Below are positions 50,101 through 57,075 of a stretch of DNA of 64,000 nt, one piece after another. Within the stretch, counting starts at the first letter, position 1. The number at the start of each line of letters is the position of its first letter. Source of the DNA: Stomorhina lunata (Eukaryota > Arthropoda > Insecta > Diptera > Rhiniidae). Both the position numbers and the translations under genes were made by a program. The notes below the pieces were generated by a model that had not been told where the DNA came from, made no database searches, and saw nothing but the letters and a program-made list of their open reading frames with translations. The stretch covers positions 106,408,940 through 106,472,939 of the forward strand of contig OW121742.1 of NCBI GenBank assembly GCA_933228675.1. Direction: 5' to 3'.

Positions 50101-53100
50101 ATAACAAATTTTGATAATTAAAAAGAGATTAGAAATGATTTAAACAGTCGAAAAGTGAAATTTTTAGAAGATTATAAAAGAACGTTTGGCAACAATAAAG
50201 GTGCATTAAGGTGAACTTTAGAAGGAGGGTGATTTTATTGGAAGAAATCTTGAGTTCTAGAAGTTTTGATGTGTTAAATAGTGGCTAAACGGAAAAGAAT
50301 TTGCAGGGGTTTGGCTATGGGGTTCTTTAGGGCAGGAGTAATGAATATTATCAACTCTCAACCAACCGATTGGTGCTAAATTTTCTTTATCTCTAGATGT
50401 TTTGAAATATTAAAAAGTGACTAAACAAAAAAAGAATTGCAAGGGTTTGGTCGGCTGTTGGGTTCTTTAGATCTTTAAAATATCAACTCAAAATCAATCG
50501 ATTGGAGTTAAATTTTCTTAATTTCTAGAAATTTTAAAATATTAAATAGTAGCTAAACAAAACAAGAATTGCAAGGGTTTAGCTTAGGGTTTGCAGTTCG
50601 GTTTTAACCGAAACCGAAACCTCGGTTTTTTATGCCTCAAAACCGAAACCGAAAACCGTAGAAAAAACGACGGTTTTAGCTATTTATTTTTCATAATTTT
50701 TTGATGGTATTATTCAGAAATATCATTAGCTTATCATAAATTTGCACATAATTTGTCTATTTAATGAAGCAGAAGAATGAAACAAGCAAAATGTGTTTAC
50801 AATGGACGAATGGACAGGTGTAAGGGGAAGATGATGTATGAACGTAAATATTCACGATTCTCATGGTTAATTTTATAATCTGGGCCGTATTTTAGGAACG
50901 TGTAATTTCAAGCAAACTCAAAAAAACATTAAACAAAGGCTAATGGAGTTTAATATTTCACTTGATACAAGCATCGTAGCATGTACTATAGAAGGAGCAG
51001 CAGCCAATCAATCAAATTTGCATCTGAAAATCAATTTTGAAGACGGCGACGATGAAACTTTGACTCATTTAAAACCGATTGCCCATATACATTCGAACCT
51101 AGAGGCTGTAAGAAAAATTGTTCGGTATTTCAAAAATTCGTCAGTTCGTTATAAAATTTTACAAACAAGCGTTAAAAAGCATCATAATCGTGAATTAAGT
51201 TTACTCTTAGATTTCTGCTTCTAAAACAAAGTATTTATGAGAGTTTAAAAATGCTGTCGACCTTAGATTTGCTTCATTCTATCGACTTTGAAATTGTATA
51301 TTCTTTAAAATCGTTACTATTTGTAAAAATTACTATTGAAGCAATTTGTCGCTCGATTATTTACGCTCCAAAAGAAACAAGACTTATTTAAGAAATCCCT
51401 CATATTTAAAAAACCTGAATTATTTTCCTGAATTTTAGTATTAAATTATAATTGAGCTTTAATAAATATACCTTATACTTGGTTTTAACAAAATAATCAA
51501 AATTTTACTACAAATTTAAATCAAAATAGTTTTATTTAAAAAACCGAAAACCTAACCGAAACCGTCCGGTTTTGGGTGTTTTAAAACCGAAACCGCGGTT
51601 TCTCATTTTCACGGTTTTTTGCAAACCCTAGTTTAGCTGTTGCGTTCTTTAGGGCACGAATAATGAACTTATATTTCAAAAAGAAAACTATCATCAACTC
51701 AAAACCAATCGATTGGTACTAAATTTTCTTCATTTCTAGATGTTTTAGAGCCACTTTTTGAGTTCGAGATCGGAGATTAAATTAATGTTAACCTCCAAAT
51801 TTTGTTTTTGAGTGGTCGATTATCTTATTTTGTTCTCTAGTTTAAGCGGTCAATGTTGGTGGTTTAATCTTCAATGAGAACTCTCAAAACACACATGCAT
51901 AATAAACAGCTGTTAAAAATACGTAAACAAACAGAAATTTATAGGTATTTTTTGGAAGTGCAGATGAAGATTTTATCGACTCCGAAATTTATGAAAATTT
52001 AAATAAAACAATTATAAGAAAGTTAAGAACTATTAGAACACGGCCAAATCATTTTTATTTGTATAATAACTATGAAATTTGCGCAATGTCTTCTTCTTCT
52101 ACAAAAAAAAGTTGTCATTTTGATAACACATTTGACATTTGCAAAAAAAGTTTGCCATTTCTTGTTGATCGATATGGCAACACCATGAAGTTTAAACCAC
52201 CACCCAAAAAAATCGAATACAAATAATATGCACTTTTAGATTAGTTAATTAGAGAATAAATTTAATTTTGATCTCAAACTCAAAAAGTGGCCCTTAAAAT
52301 ATTAAATGGTGACTAAACAAAACAAGAATTGCAAGGGTTTGGTTCTATAGGGCAGGAGTACTAAAAGTTTTTAATATGCAATAGATTAGATCTTTAAAAT
52401 GGAAAATTACCATCAACTTATTGGATTGGTGTTAAATTTTTAATGAAGACTGTTAATAATAAATGACAATTTACCATTTAACTTTGGGTTATGTTACCTG
52501 GCAATGAAGAGATCTTTTGTTTGGGTTTTTTATACAATTTTTTAATAACAATAATATAATAGTTCAATTATTACAATATAGAAAGGTTCGAAATTACCCA
52601 ACAGTTCAGAAGTGAAGAACAATTTTGTAAATTAATAAATTTATTGGCAATTTCAATAGGAGCTTGACTTTGGAGAAATATAACACGTTGTTTTAAATCA
52701 GCAACTTTTGTATAAACTTGGAAAGCGACCTAGTGGGGGTTATAGGTCTAAGTGAGGACATACAAAAACCATTTTTAAAGATTTCGAAACACATGCAAAA
52801 TTTCGAGATATTCGCAAAAAACTGTTTTCGACTAGGTTGTAGTACTTTAGTACCTTTAACTCTCACATTTGAATAGAGATTTTAATATTTTAAACAGTTT
52901 TGGAAAGTCAAAGGATTAGTCTTTTAAAAGCTGTTTCCTTAGGGCTTAATTCATAAACGAAAAATAATGTTATGACAAGCTTATAAATCAAATTTTCCGT
53001 ACAAAATTATTACGATAAGCCTTTGATAATTTTATAGTTCGTTTTTGAAATTAGGTAAGTTTTTATCAAAAGTTTCGCTTTTTTCTACGAAAACATGAAC

Positions 53101-55353
53101 GTAATCTTTAAAATTCAAATGCAATTATTTCAACTTTTTTCTAAAAAAAAAAACTTTTTTGTTGTATACAATATTTAAAAGCTAGTTTTACATAGAATCA
53201 ATTTTCATTGGTCAAAACTCTGTAACTTTTTAACTAATAAAGATTTTGTAGAGGTTCTTTTTTAGTCAATAGATAAGATCTTAAGCTTTTAACAAGCTTA
53301 GGTCTTAAAATGATCTGAAGCGGTTGTAAAGAAATTTAAGCTGTAGTTTCGTTTTCAATTTTCGATCTGTAGTTGTTTCAAATGTGTCCATTTTTATCCA
53401 CTTCGTATTTACCGATGTGGCTCATATTTAGGCCACAAGCCAATCTTGGATGACAATACAATATAATAGGGGCCAACCTCTATTTTCATTGAGGTATTTT
53501 CCGTATTTTTGTTAGGATCGCCTAAATGGAAAAAAAATTAAAAATTTTAATTTTTGAAGTCGAATATCTCTAAAACTATAAGAAATGGGTTATACATGTT
53601 GCGACGTTTTTTGTAGATCTTGACCTATGTATTTGTTATATATTTCAAATCGGTTGGAAAATGACAATTATATATCGTTTTAAGTGATTTATGAGTCTGA
53701 GGTGCCCTACTTTGGGGGCAGATTGTGCCGTCCGAATAAAATCTTGGCTTTCCAGGTTCTATACTTTAGCTCCAAAAACACTTCTGCTTTATACACATAA
53801 AATTGTTTTAAAACAGTTTAGAAATTGTGTACTTTACTAGCAATTCTATGTGGGGTTTATATAACTCAAGCGGCTGACGATTGAGTGAAATTTACATGTG
53901 CTTTGTTATTGTAACAAAAACAAAATACATGTAAATTTCACTCAATCGTCAGCCGCTTGAGTTATATAAACCCTACACTAATAGAACTCTGTATGTAAAA
54001 ATTTTGAGTATTTTCATTAAAAAAAAGTATATATAGGCCAAAAGAAAACACTTCTGGCTATATTTGGATGGTTTCGATATTTGCTCCTTTTTTGTCCTTT
54101 AAAAGTTATACACTATTAAGATTCAAATTTTACTAATATATGGTGGTTTCAAATTTATTGCATGACACCCTAATTAAAAATTATACAGGATAAGCAAATA
54201 CCATTTGCTTAAAAACACTCCATTCAACACAACAAAAAAATTGCAGACCTTTACCAATAATAGTTTTCAAGAAATCGTAAATAATATGAGATCAAATACC
54301 TTTTACAATGTTCTTTACATTTCTAAATTAAGTTAAATTTTTTGCCTTTAACTGACAAAATGTATCGGCTACCTTAGTTTTTATATGTTTCCTTTCTAGT
54401 GGCACACAAATTTTAAGAATCTATGTCACAGAACTCAATTTCTTTCGGAAGTGGAATGAATTCCGTATTTTGCTTCTATACAAAAAGTAAAGCGAATATT
54501 TGAACAATTTCTTCAATTATTCAGTGTTACTTGTTGAAACAAAGATAGAGTTACTGAATTTAATTAAAAAATCGTGTTTTGTACTGTTTTAGAGCATTTC
54601 AAATTTTTTGGAATCTATAGAACCTAAAACCATTCCGATCGGAATTCAATTAGGAAATGGTTTCAATTCCGAATTATTTGTGACATGTTTGCATGTCAAG
54701 AAAAAAATATAGGTTTTGGCCAATGAAAATTGATTCTGAGCCACCGTGGGTTGATCATTTTACTAGTATTGAAGACTGTAATTCAATCTGGAAATGATTT
54801 GTGGCCATTGCCAACAAATCTTTAAATAAAAGAAAAGTGGATAAAGGCTTTCCAAAGACAAGCATAGGCTGTTGTTGTAATTGTAGCTGTGATATTATTG
54901 GTAATATTTAAGAAATGGCAGTTCTTAGTCGAATTCCTAAGATTTCCAAGTCGTTTCGGTATGAAGAACCGACTGCAGTGGGAACGACAGGCCTAGGCTA
55001 AAGTCTGGTTATTAATTTCACTAGTATTGGAGACAGTAGCTCTATCTGGAACTGCTGGGTAATACTACAATATAACCAACAGTTGGTTGTTGATGGAATA
55101 TTGACTGACACACAATCCATTCATTAAAAATGTTTCACATTCGTGTTTAGAAATCCATACATTTACTTTTTTTTTTCTTTGAATAATTATTTGCGAGGGA
55201 ATTTATATTTAACAAGTGTTAAAAATGACATGGAATTTTTCCTATACATATTCCTTTTCACTTTATAAAACAATAAAAATTAAAAGTTTTTGTACTTACG
55301 GTCAAAGAATTTTTATAATCATTCAATTGATTTGAGGCACTATCGCGAGACAT
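24983..55353 (-). CDS. Cat: Catalase, whole coding region (two coding exons, 28.9-kb intron)
   Basis: The coding sequence joins 55353-55300 to 26446-24983 on the minus strand: 18 + 487 = 505 residues, matching the Drosophila enzyme of about 506. Catalase is the tetrameric haem enzyme that splits hydrogen peroxide into water and oxygen, mainly in peroxisomes. Both family signatures are intact: the active-site block [17 protein letters not shown] (distal His about residue 72) and the haem-ligand block RLFSYSDTH (proximal Tyr about residue 355); the distal Asn is in [12 protein letters not shown]. The C-terminus is -AKI, a plausible weak PTS1. The intron boundaries are GT at 55299-55298 (GTAAGT) and AG at 26448-26447, phase 0. 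The intron is far larger than the coding sequence and is almost wholly transposons and satellites. The gene converges on Indy. Confidence 0.96.
26640..27130 (-). pseudogene. RNase H-type LINE 3' fragment (family of 62710-63999)
   Basis: The minus strand reads LHARRLNLT near 27020, then a degenerate HNAEEEE-type zinc-knuckle region and the 3' end. GGTCCCTTTGTGGTAACTGC and GAGTCTATTTTACGAATGTC are shared with 47450-47590. 5'-truncated. 27150-28640 is AT-rich intron with no gene; near 27830-28080 two diverged units of about 120 bp (GGTTTT, CTTAATCGAAATGGA) repeat. Confidence 0.6.
28640..28885 (+). pseudogene. LINE 3' tail fragment ending in AACCTAACCTAACC
   Basis: Contains CCTATGGTAACGACATAGCT and AGGAAGGATCACAATGG, shared in the opposite orientation with 5085-5225. 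It ends AACCTAACCTAACCTAAAG at 28867-28885. Confidence 0.55.
29130..29560 (-). pseudogene. True mariner (DD34D) transposase remnant
   Basis: On the minus strand the C-terminal part reads [19 protein letters not shown] and then [12 protein letters not shown], followed by a stop where KVVASDGKYF is expected. Upstream, near 29460-29420, [13 protein letters not shown] corresponds to the HDNAPSHTA block. Frames are broken and the middle is decayed. A different lineage from the DD41D elements. Confidence 0.72.
29700..30560 (-). pseudogene. LINE remnant: RT C-terminus and RNase H
   Basis: Reading down the minus strand: [18 protein letters not shown] near 30460-30400 (RT C-terminal block); [20 protein letters not shown] then WSYIGLD near 30110-30005 (RNase H strand before the last catalytic Asp); and after a frame change [20 protein letters not shown] near 30003-29945. 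The last open part (29925-29722) ends FVDLVLE. Degenerate. Confidence 0.6.
30880..31360 (+). pseudogene. Coding-like remnant, possibly LINE ORF1
   Basis: Unusually GC-rich for this intron. One frame from about 30875 reads [20 protein letters not shown] and onward, a Ser/Thr/Gln-rich stretch, to a stop near 31042, then a basic stretch [20 protein letters not shown]. This composition is typical of LINE ORF1 N-termini, but I recognise no specific domain. It runs directly into a SINE-like copy. Confidence 0.35.
31361..31450 (+). repeat. SINE-like retroposon family, copy 2
   Basis: TTCGTACCGAAACGACTCGG, GATTCCGACCAAGGACTG and a tail AATATCAACAACAA match the element at 9330-9466. It is truncated at its 5' end. 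31450-32220 is AT-rich intron with nothing recognised. Confidence 0.65.
32227..32382. mobile_element. 156-bp MITE with long TIRs and TA duplication
   Basis: The first and last 41 bp are perfect inverted repeats (GCTGTGTTCCAGAACTACCA onward), and similarity continues to about 55 bp with a few mismatches. TA lies on both sides (32225-32226, 32383-32384). No coding capacity. 32400-33800 is AT-rich intron with no gene. Confidence 0.85.
33810..36235. repeat. 31-bp AT-rich minisatellite with palindromic units (about 78 copies)
   Basis: The core unit is GGAAATTTTTCAAAAATTTCC plus TATTTTTATA, period 31 bp. The first 21 bases form a 10-bp inverted repeat around a single C. Sub-arrays differ. 34100-35035 mostly has TACAAAATTTTT in place of TAGGAAATTTTT, so the palindrome is broken. 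35045-35590 is nearly homogeneous palindromic units. 35600-35940 has a 30-bp variant with TTCTTATATTATAGG. Near 34450-34490 a unit appears inverted. Both ends decay. It lies in the Cat intron; no open frame. Confidence 0.93.
36236..37558. other. AT-rich intron stretch
   Basis: No coding or element signature that I can support. Part of the Cat intron. Confidence 0.4.
37559..37670. mobile_element. 112-bp MITE with CCCCCTAATT ends, copy 1
   Basis: Ends CCCCCTAATTTATAAA and TTTATGAATTAGGGGG are near-inverted repeats. The interior GTCTTAT...GCTTGTCAT matches the element at 52941-53055 read backwards. Confidence 0.7.
38560..39859 (-). mobile_element. DD37E (ITmD37E-like) Tc1-mariner element
   Basis: About 1.3 kb, with terminal inverted repeats of about 22 bp (TAAAGAGTGCTCTAAATAAA at the left, the complement of TTTTAGAACACTCTTTA at the right), beside TA. 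It contains a single transposase pseudogene on the minus strand. 37671-38559, to its left, is AT-rich intron with no gene seen. Confidence 0.85.
38744..39702 (-). pseudogene. DD37E transposase with one-base deletion
   Basis: N-terminal part 39702-39073: [19 protein letters not shown], a helix-turn-helix region ([20 protein letters not shown]), a linker with GSGRKKG, and [17 protein letters not shown] with the first catalytic Asp. The frame shifts at about 39137-39132: LVC is followed in the next frame by [20 protein letters not shown], as if one G of a TGG codon were lost. The C-terminal part to 38744 has [14 protein letters not shown] (second Asp) and [19 protein letters not shown] (Glu). 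I count 37 residues between them, the spacing of the mosquito ITmD37E family. Apart from the deletion it looks complete. Confidence 0.85.
39860..40646. other. AT-rich intron stretch
   Basis: No gene or element recognised. A sequence near 40310-40440 (CATATAATTCTTATTTAG, TAGACTAAGAC) resembles 37460-37560, suggesting an old duplication or shared repeat. Confidence 0.35.
40647..42472. repeat. DINE-1-like repeat, second family
   Basis: It starts TTTTTATACCCACCATC and GGGGGGTATATTGAGA. It contains CTATGTCCGTCTGTCTGTCT after an ACGATTGAG core and repeated CCATAGCTCCCATATAA blocks. It ends GGTGGGTATATAAGATTC, GGCACAGCCGAATATAACAC and TCTTACTTGTTTT. Core and GTCY tract are arranged as in INE-1/mini-me, but the sequence differs from the 12.6-kb family. 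Internal units of about 210 bp (AAATTTCACACTGGCTGGCA-type blocks) repeat several times. Confidence 0.65.
42990..43400 (-). pseudogene. Diverged LINE 3' fragment (family of 5040-5760)
   Basis: GTCCATTGTGATCTTTTCAG, TATCTAAGCCAGCTGAGTCC and GGAGTTCCTCGTGAAATCTG keep the order and spacing seen at 5085-5315. Heavily mutated. Confidence 0.45.
43410..43500 (-). repeat. SINE-like retroposon family, copy 3
   Basis: The minus strand reads TTCCATTATCGGTTCTTCGT, then ACTCAGAAATCCTAGGATTC and CGACTAAGGACTGCCAG, as in the copy at 9330-9466. The tail is eroded. Confidence 0.6.
43813..44051. mobile_element. 239-bp MITE with TIRs of about 75 bp
   Basis: AAGATTTTGCACTTCCATAC at 43813 and its complement ending at 44051; the arms stay similar inward through CATTAAAAATAGA with scattered mismatches. 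No coding capacity. 44055-45120 is AT-rich intron, nothing recognised. Confidence 0.7.
45121..46404. other. Possible TIR element carrying tRNA-like modules
   Basis: The ends CCCAGCAAAACTTTGGTAAT at 45121 and AAAGTTTTACTGGG ending at 46404 are short imperfect inverted repeats. No clear target duplication is visible. Inside are a B-box-like GGTTCAAATCC at 45261 and a tRNA-like segment at 46083-46153. A (GTT)n tract is at 46209-46237. The reality of the element is uncertain. Confidence 0.35.
46083..46153 (+). pseudogene. tRNA-like sequence with A and B boxes
   Basis: TAGCTCAGTGG at 46090-46100 and GGTTCGAGCCC at 46132-46142 are canonical internal Pol III boxes 31 bp apart. An anticodon arm can be drawn (CTCTG / CGGAG) around CTAGCAG, which would read AGC (Ala). 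The acceptor stem does not pair and the T stem is poor, so this is a tRNA pseudogene or SINE head rather than a tRNA gene. Confidence 0.5.
46825..47170. repeat. DINE-like remnant with (GACA)n microsatellite
   Basis: Starts ACAAGTAAGAGGTTAAATAC. About 120 bp of near-perfect GACA tetramers follow at 47036-47155 with a few GACT variants. The serine/cysteine/valine-repeat open frame here is only the tetramer read through. Confidence 0.75.
47400..48610 (-). pseudogene. RNase H-type LINE, minus strand, broken
   Basis: Down the minus strand: MLNWL-like block at 48530 ([20 protein letters not shown]); RNase H blocks [42 protein letters not shown] and [20 protein letters not shown] at 48256-48010; then [20 protein letters not shown] at 47790 and the 3' end near 47410, which is bounded by TTAGGTTAGG. 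Each block has a direct counterpart in 62863-63999. Many frameshifts. Confidence 0.75.
48635..48870 (+). pseudogene. LINE reverse transcriptase fragment
   Basis: The plus strand reads [20 protein letters not shown] near 48645-48705, the RT motif with the first catalytic Asp, then decays. It is a different family from the flanking minus-strand LINE. 48870-50240 holds no feature that I can support. Confidence 0.5.
50585..51630 (+). mobile_element. hAT-superfamily deletion derivative
   Basis: 1046 bp flanked by the 8-bp duplication GTTTAGCT (50577-50584 and 51631-51638). The ends are TAGGGTTTGCA and TGCAAACCCTA. Subterminal regions are packed with CGGTTTT and AAACCGAAACCG repeats in both orientations. 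A transposase fragment survives inside. Confidence 0.9.
50943..51224 (+). pseudogene. hAT transposase fragment
   Basis: [20 protein letters not shown] and, after a gap, [20 protein letters not shown], then [14 protein letters not shown] resemble hAT transposase segments (Asp of LDTDIVACTTDGAS, later FFKNSSVR and KELSLILDVKTRWNS). Most of the protein is missing, so the element would need a transposase from elsewhere. Confidence 0.7.
51748..52293 (+). mobile_element. PIF/Harbinger-like non-autonomous element
   Basis: 546 bp between TTA triplets (51745-51747 and 52294-52296). The ends GAGCCACTTTTTGAGTT and AACTCAAAAAGTGGCCC are inverted repeats. TTA target plus GRGCC ends fits PIF/Harbinger. 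It contains an open stretch near 51948-52227 encoding [20 protein letters not shown] and onward, a plausible N-terminal transposase remnant. Confidence 0.75.
51948..52227 (+). pseudogene. Short coding-like remnant inside the PIF-like element
   Basis: One frame stays open for about 90 codons: [19 protein letters not shown], then [20 protein letters not shown], later [20 protein letters not shown] and a TAA at about 52225. There is no ATG at its start. The acidic start and RTRPNHF resemble the N-terminus of Harbinger transposases; this is inference only. No other part of a transposase is present. Confidence 0.4.
52941..53055. mobile_element. CCTAATT-type MITE, copy 2
   Basis: Read on the minus strand it aligns with 37559-37670: CCTAATTTCAAAAACGAACT, ATAAAATTATCAAAGGCTTA, AAGCTTGTCATAACATTA and TTTATGAATTAAGCCC. 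52440-52940 and 53060-53850 are AT-rich intron without recognised genes. Confidence 0.65.
53853..53973. repeat. Perfect 47-bp hairpin
   Basis: 53853-53899 and 53927-53973 are exact complements (GGGTTTATATAACTCAAGCG at the start, ACATGT at the tip) around a 27-nt loop. Partial pairing continues outside (TTCTAT...ATAGAA) and inside the loop (TTTGTT...AACAAA). It lies in the Cat intron and would fold in the Cat pre-mRNA. Confidence 0.92.
54868..54985 (-). repeat. SINE-like retroposon family, copy 4
   Basis: The minus strand reads CTGCAGTCGGTTCTTCATAC, then CGAAACGACTTGGAAATC, AGGAATTCGACTAAGAACTG and a tail with ATATTACCAATAATATCAC and CAACAACAG. Same family as 9330-9466. 53980-54860 shows no gene. 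Confidence 0.65.
55300..55353 (-). CDS. Cat: Catalase exon 1 (residues 1-18)
   Basis: Encodes [18 protein letters not shown], aligning with the Drosophila catalase N-terminus, preceded by a favourable AAAA before ATG. The donor GTAAGT follows at 55299. Too short to appear as a standalone frame; it was identified by homology and by its in-frame junction with exon 2. Confidence 0.93.
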
Positions 55354-55560
55354 TTTTACTTGTTGTTTTTGTTATATTTCTCTGTTTTGATGAGAAGAAA
55401 AAAAGAACAATTCTATTAAAAGGATTTTAAATGCAAAAATATAATAAATTAAATAAAAAACACTTCACTACTGGTTTTATCAGTTTTTTTTTATTTGTTT
55501 TTATTTTTTCGTTAATTGGACTACGAACCCGGTCAATGAGAAGCACAGAAATGAAAAACG
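55354..55560 (-). other. Cat: Catalase 5' UTR (approximate)
   Basis: About 200 nt, T/A-rich, between the predicted start of transcription near 55555-55562 and the ATG at 55353. The 5' limit is inferred from the TATA position. Confidence 0.5.
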
Positions 55561-55610
55561 TTCATTTTCATGGAGTTGCCGCTTTTTATAGGGAGAGTGT
55601 GTGAGTTCAT
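55535..55610 (-). promoter_or_regulatory. Cat: Catalase core promoter, proximal copy
   Basis: On the minus strand CTATAAAAAG (55591-55582) is a strong TATA box about 237 nt upstream of the ATG. TCATTTCTGTGCTTCTCATT lies 36-55 nt downstream of the TATA and contains initiator-like TCATT. The A of the TATA-directed start would be near 55555-55562. Confidence 0.6.
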
Positions 55611-55787
55611 TCTCGGTGATGTCAACACGACGTTTTGTAAATGAATCGAATGCAGTAAAAAACGCCTATTTTGAATAATAACAAATTTTTATTAAATTTA
55701 TATAAAAAAAATCTTTTTACGAACAAAATTTATTAAAAAACATATTTTCATTAAGATTTAACAAAAAAAAGATAATAATATTCAATA

Positions 55788-55865
55788 AATGAGAAGCACA
55801 GAAACGAAAAAACATTAATTTCTATTTAGTTGCCGTTTTTTATAGGGAGTGAGAGAGAGTTCATT
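55788..55865 (-). promoter_or_regulatory. Duplicate TATA promoter segment, distal copy
   Basis: A diverged copy of the proximal promoter 254 bp upstream. The minus strand has CTCTCTCTCACTCCC (GAGA-type tract), then TATAAAAAACGGCAAC, and CATTTCTGT.../GTTTCTGTGCTTCTCATT. It may act as an alternative promoter or be decaying. Confidence 0.5.
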
Positions 55866-56139
55866 TTAAGTGATGTCAACACGTCATTTTGAAAATGAAC
55901 AACGCATATATTGAACAACGCATATATTGAACAATAGCAGATTTTTATTAAATTTACATAAAAAAATTCTTTAATATTAAAAATGAAATAAAAAACTTTT
56001 TTCATTAAGTTGTAATTAAAAAATATCTTTATATTCAAGAAATTTTCTAAAAAATATTTGATGAGTTTTCTTAAACATTTTTTTTTTATTTTATAAAATT
56101 AAAAAAATAATAATTTGAAATTTCTAGTTTTATTAACAA

Positions 56140-56580
56140 TAGGCAAATCTAGCGGTTTAGATAATATCCTATTTTAAAAATATCTAAAAAATGTCCTAAA
56201 AAGGCTTTCGAAGACATGACAGTGATTTTTAACAATTGCATTAATAATTGTTATTTTCCCAGGGATTGGAAAATAGCTAAAATTGATCCTAATATACCAA
56301 AACAAAAGAATATTCATGGCGTTAATAATTTAAGACCAATATCACTTTTGTATAATTCAGGAAAACTTTATAAAAAAAATAATACGCATAAAAATGGATT
56401 TATTTATGACAGAATCTTATATTCCTCAATATCAATTTGGTTCTAAAAAGAGAAATTCTACTGGGTTCTCATGCACTTTTAAAATTTCACAATAATGTTA
56501 TTCAACATCTTGGCGGATATTTTTCTAGATATTGAAAATGATTTCCATAGGTTTACAAATTTAAGAAACATTAATTAAGA
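56140..56580 (+). pseudogene. LINE reverse transcriptase fragment
   Basis: The frame 56216-56446 gives MTVIFNNCINNCYFPRDWKI, AKIDPNIPKQKNIHGVNNLR and PISLLYNSGKLYKK, the RT region before the QFGF block. IPQYQFGSKKRNST and CFLDIE-like FLDIENDF follow in shifted frames to about 56560. Truncated at both ends. 56580-57070 is AT-rich low-complexity DNA. Confidence 0.65.
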
Positions 56581-57075
56581 AAAATTAATAATTTTTTGTA
56601 AGTTTAAAAATTTTTTAAAAATTACAAATTTTCAAAAATTTACAAGTTTAAAAATATTTTTAGAATACTTAAAAAAAAACATAAATTTTATAGAATTTAT
56701 TTGGCTTAGCAGATTACAAGTTTTTGTAAAATTTCTGAAGTTTCTAAAAGTCTATGTAATTCGTGAATTTTCTTTAATTTCTAATAGAAATTTTCCTATA
56801 GTTTAAAGTTTTTCAAAATTTGTAATTTTTCTAAAATTGAGAAATTTTTTTTAAATTTGGAAAGTTTATGTACGCGTAAATTTTCTAAAATTTGTAGATA
56901 TTAGAAATTAAAAAATAAGTTTTCTAAAATTTAAAATATTTCTAAATATTGAGAATTTTCAGCATATCTTAATATTTTTAATTTTTTCACAATATGATTA
57001 AAAAATTACTTAAAAGATCATCAAATTTCAAATAAAAATCAATTTTTGTGCAAAAATAATAGAAAACAATCATTG

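Larger units (their letters stand above)
50250..52440. repeat. Tandem array of four units (about 130-180 bp) with two nested transposons
   Basis: Each unit runs TCTAGATGTTTTGAAATATT, GACTAAACAAAACAAGAATT, GCAAGGGTTTGG, GTTCTTTAGGGCAGGAGTA, then AACCAATCGATTGGT and TAAATTTTCTT. Unit starts are about 50250, 50394, 50524 and 51735. The third is split by a hAT element and the fourth by a PIF/Harbinger element. The intact neighbouring units show exactly what the empty sites looked like. Confidence 0.8.
55535..56040. repeat. 253-bp tandem duplication over the catalase promoter
   Basis: AATGAGAAGCACAGAAA at 55535 pairs with the same start at 55788. Order is kept through GTTGCCG, TTTTTATAGGGAG, GAGTTCATT, GATGTCAACACG, a TTTTTATTAAATTTA tract and TTCATTAAG. 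The copies have diverged noticeably, especially in the AT-rich half. Confidence 0.85.
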
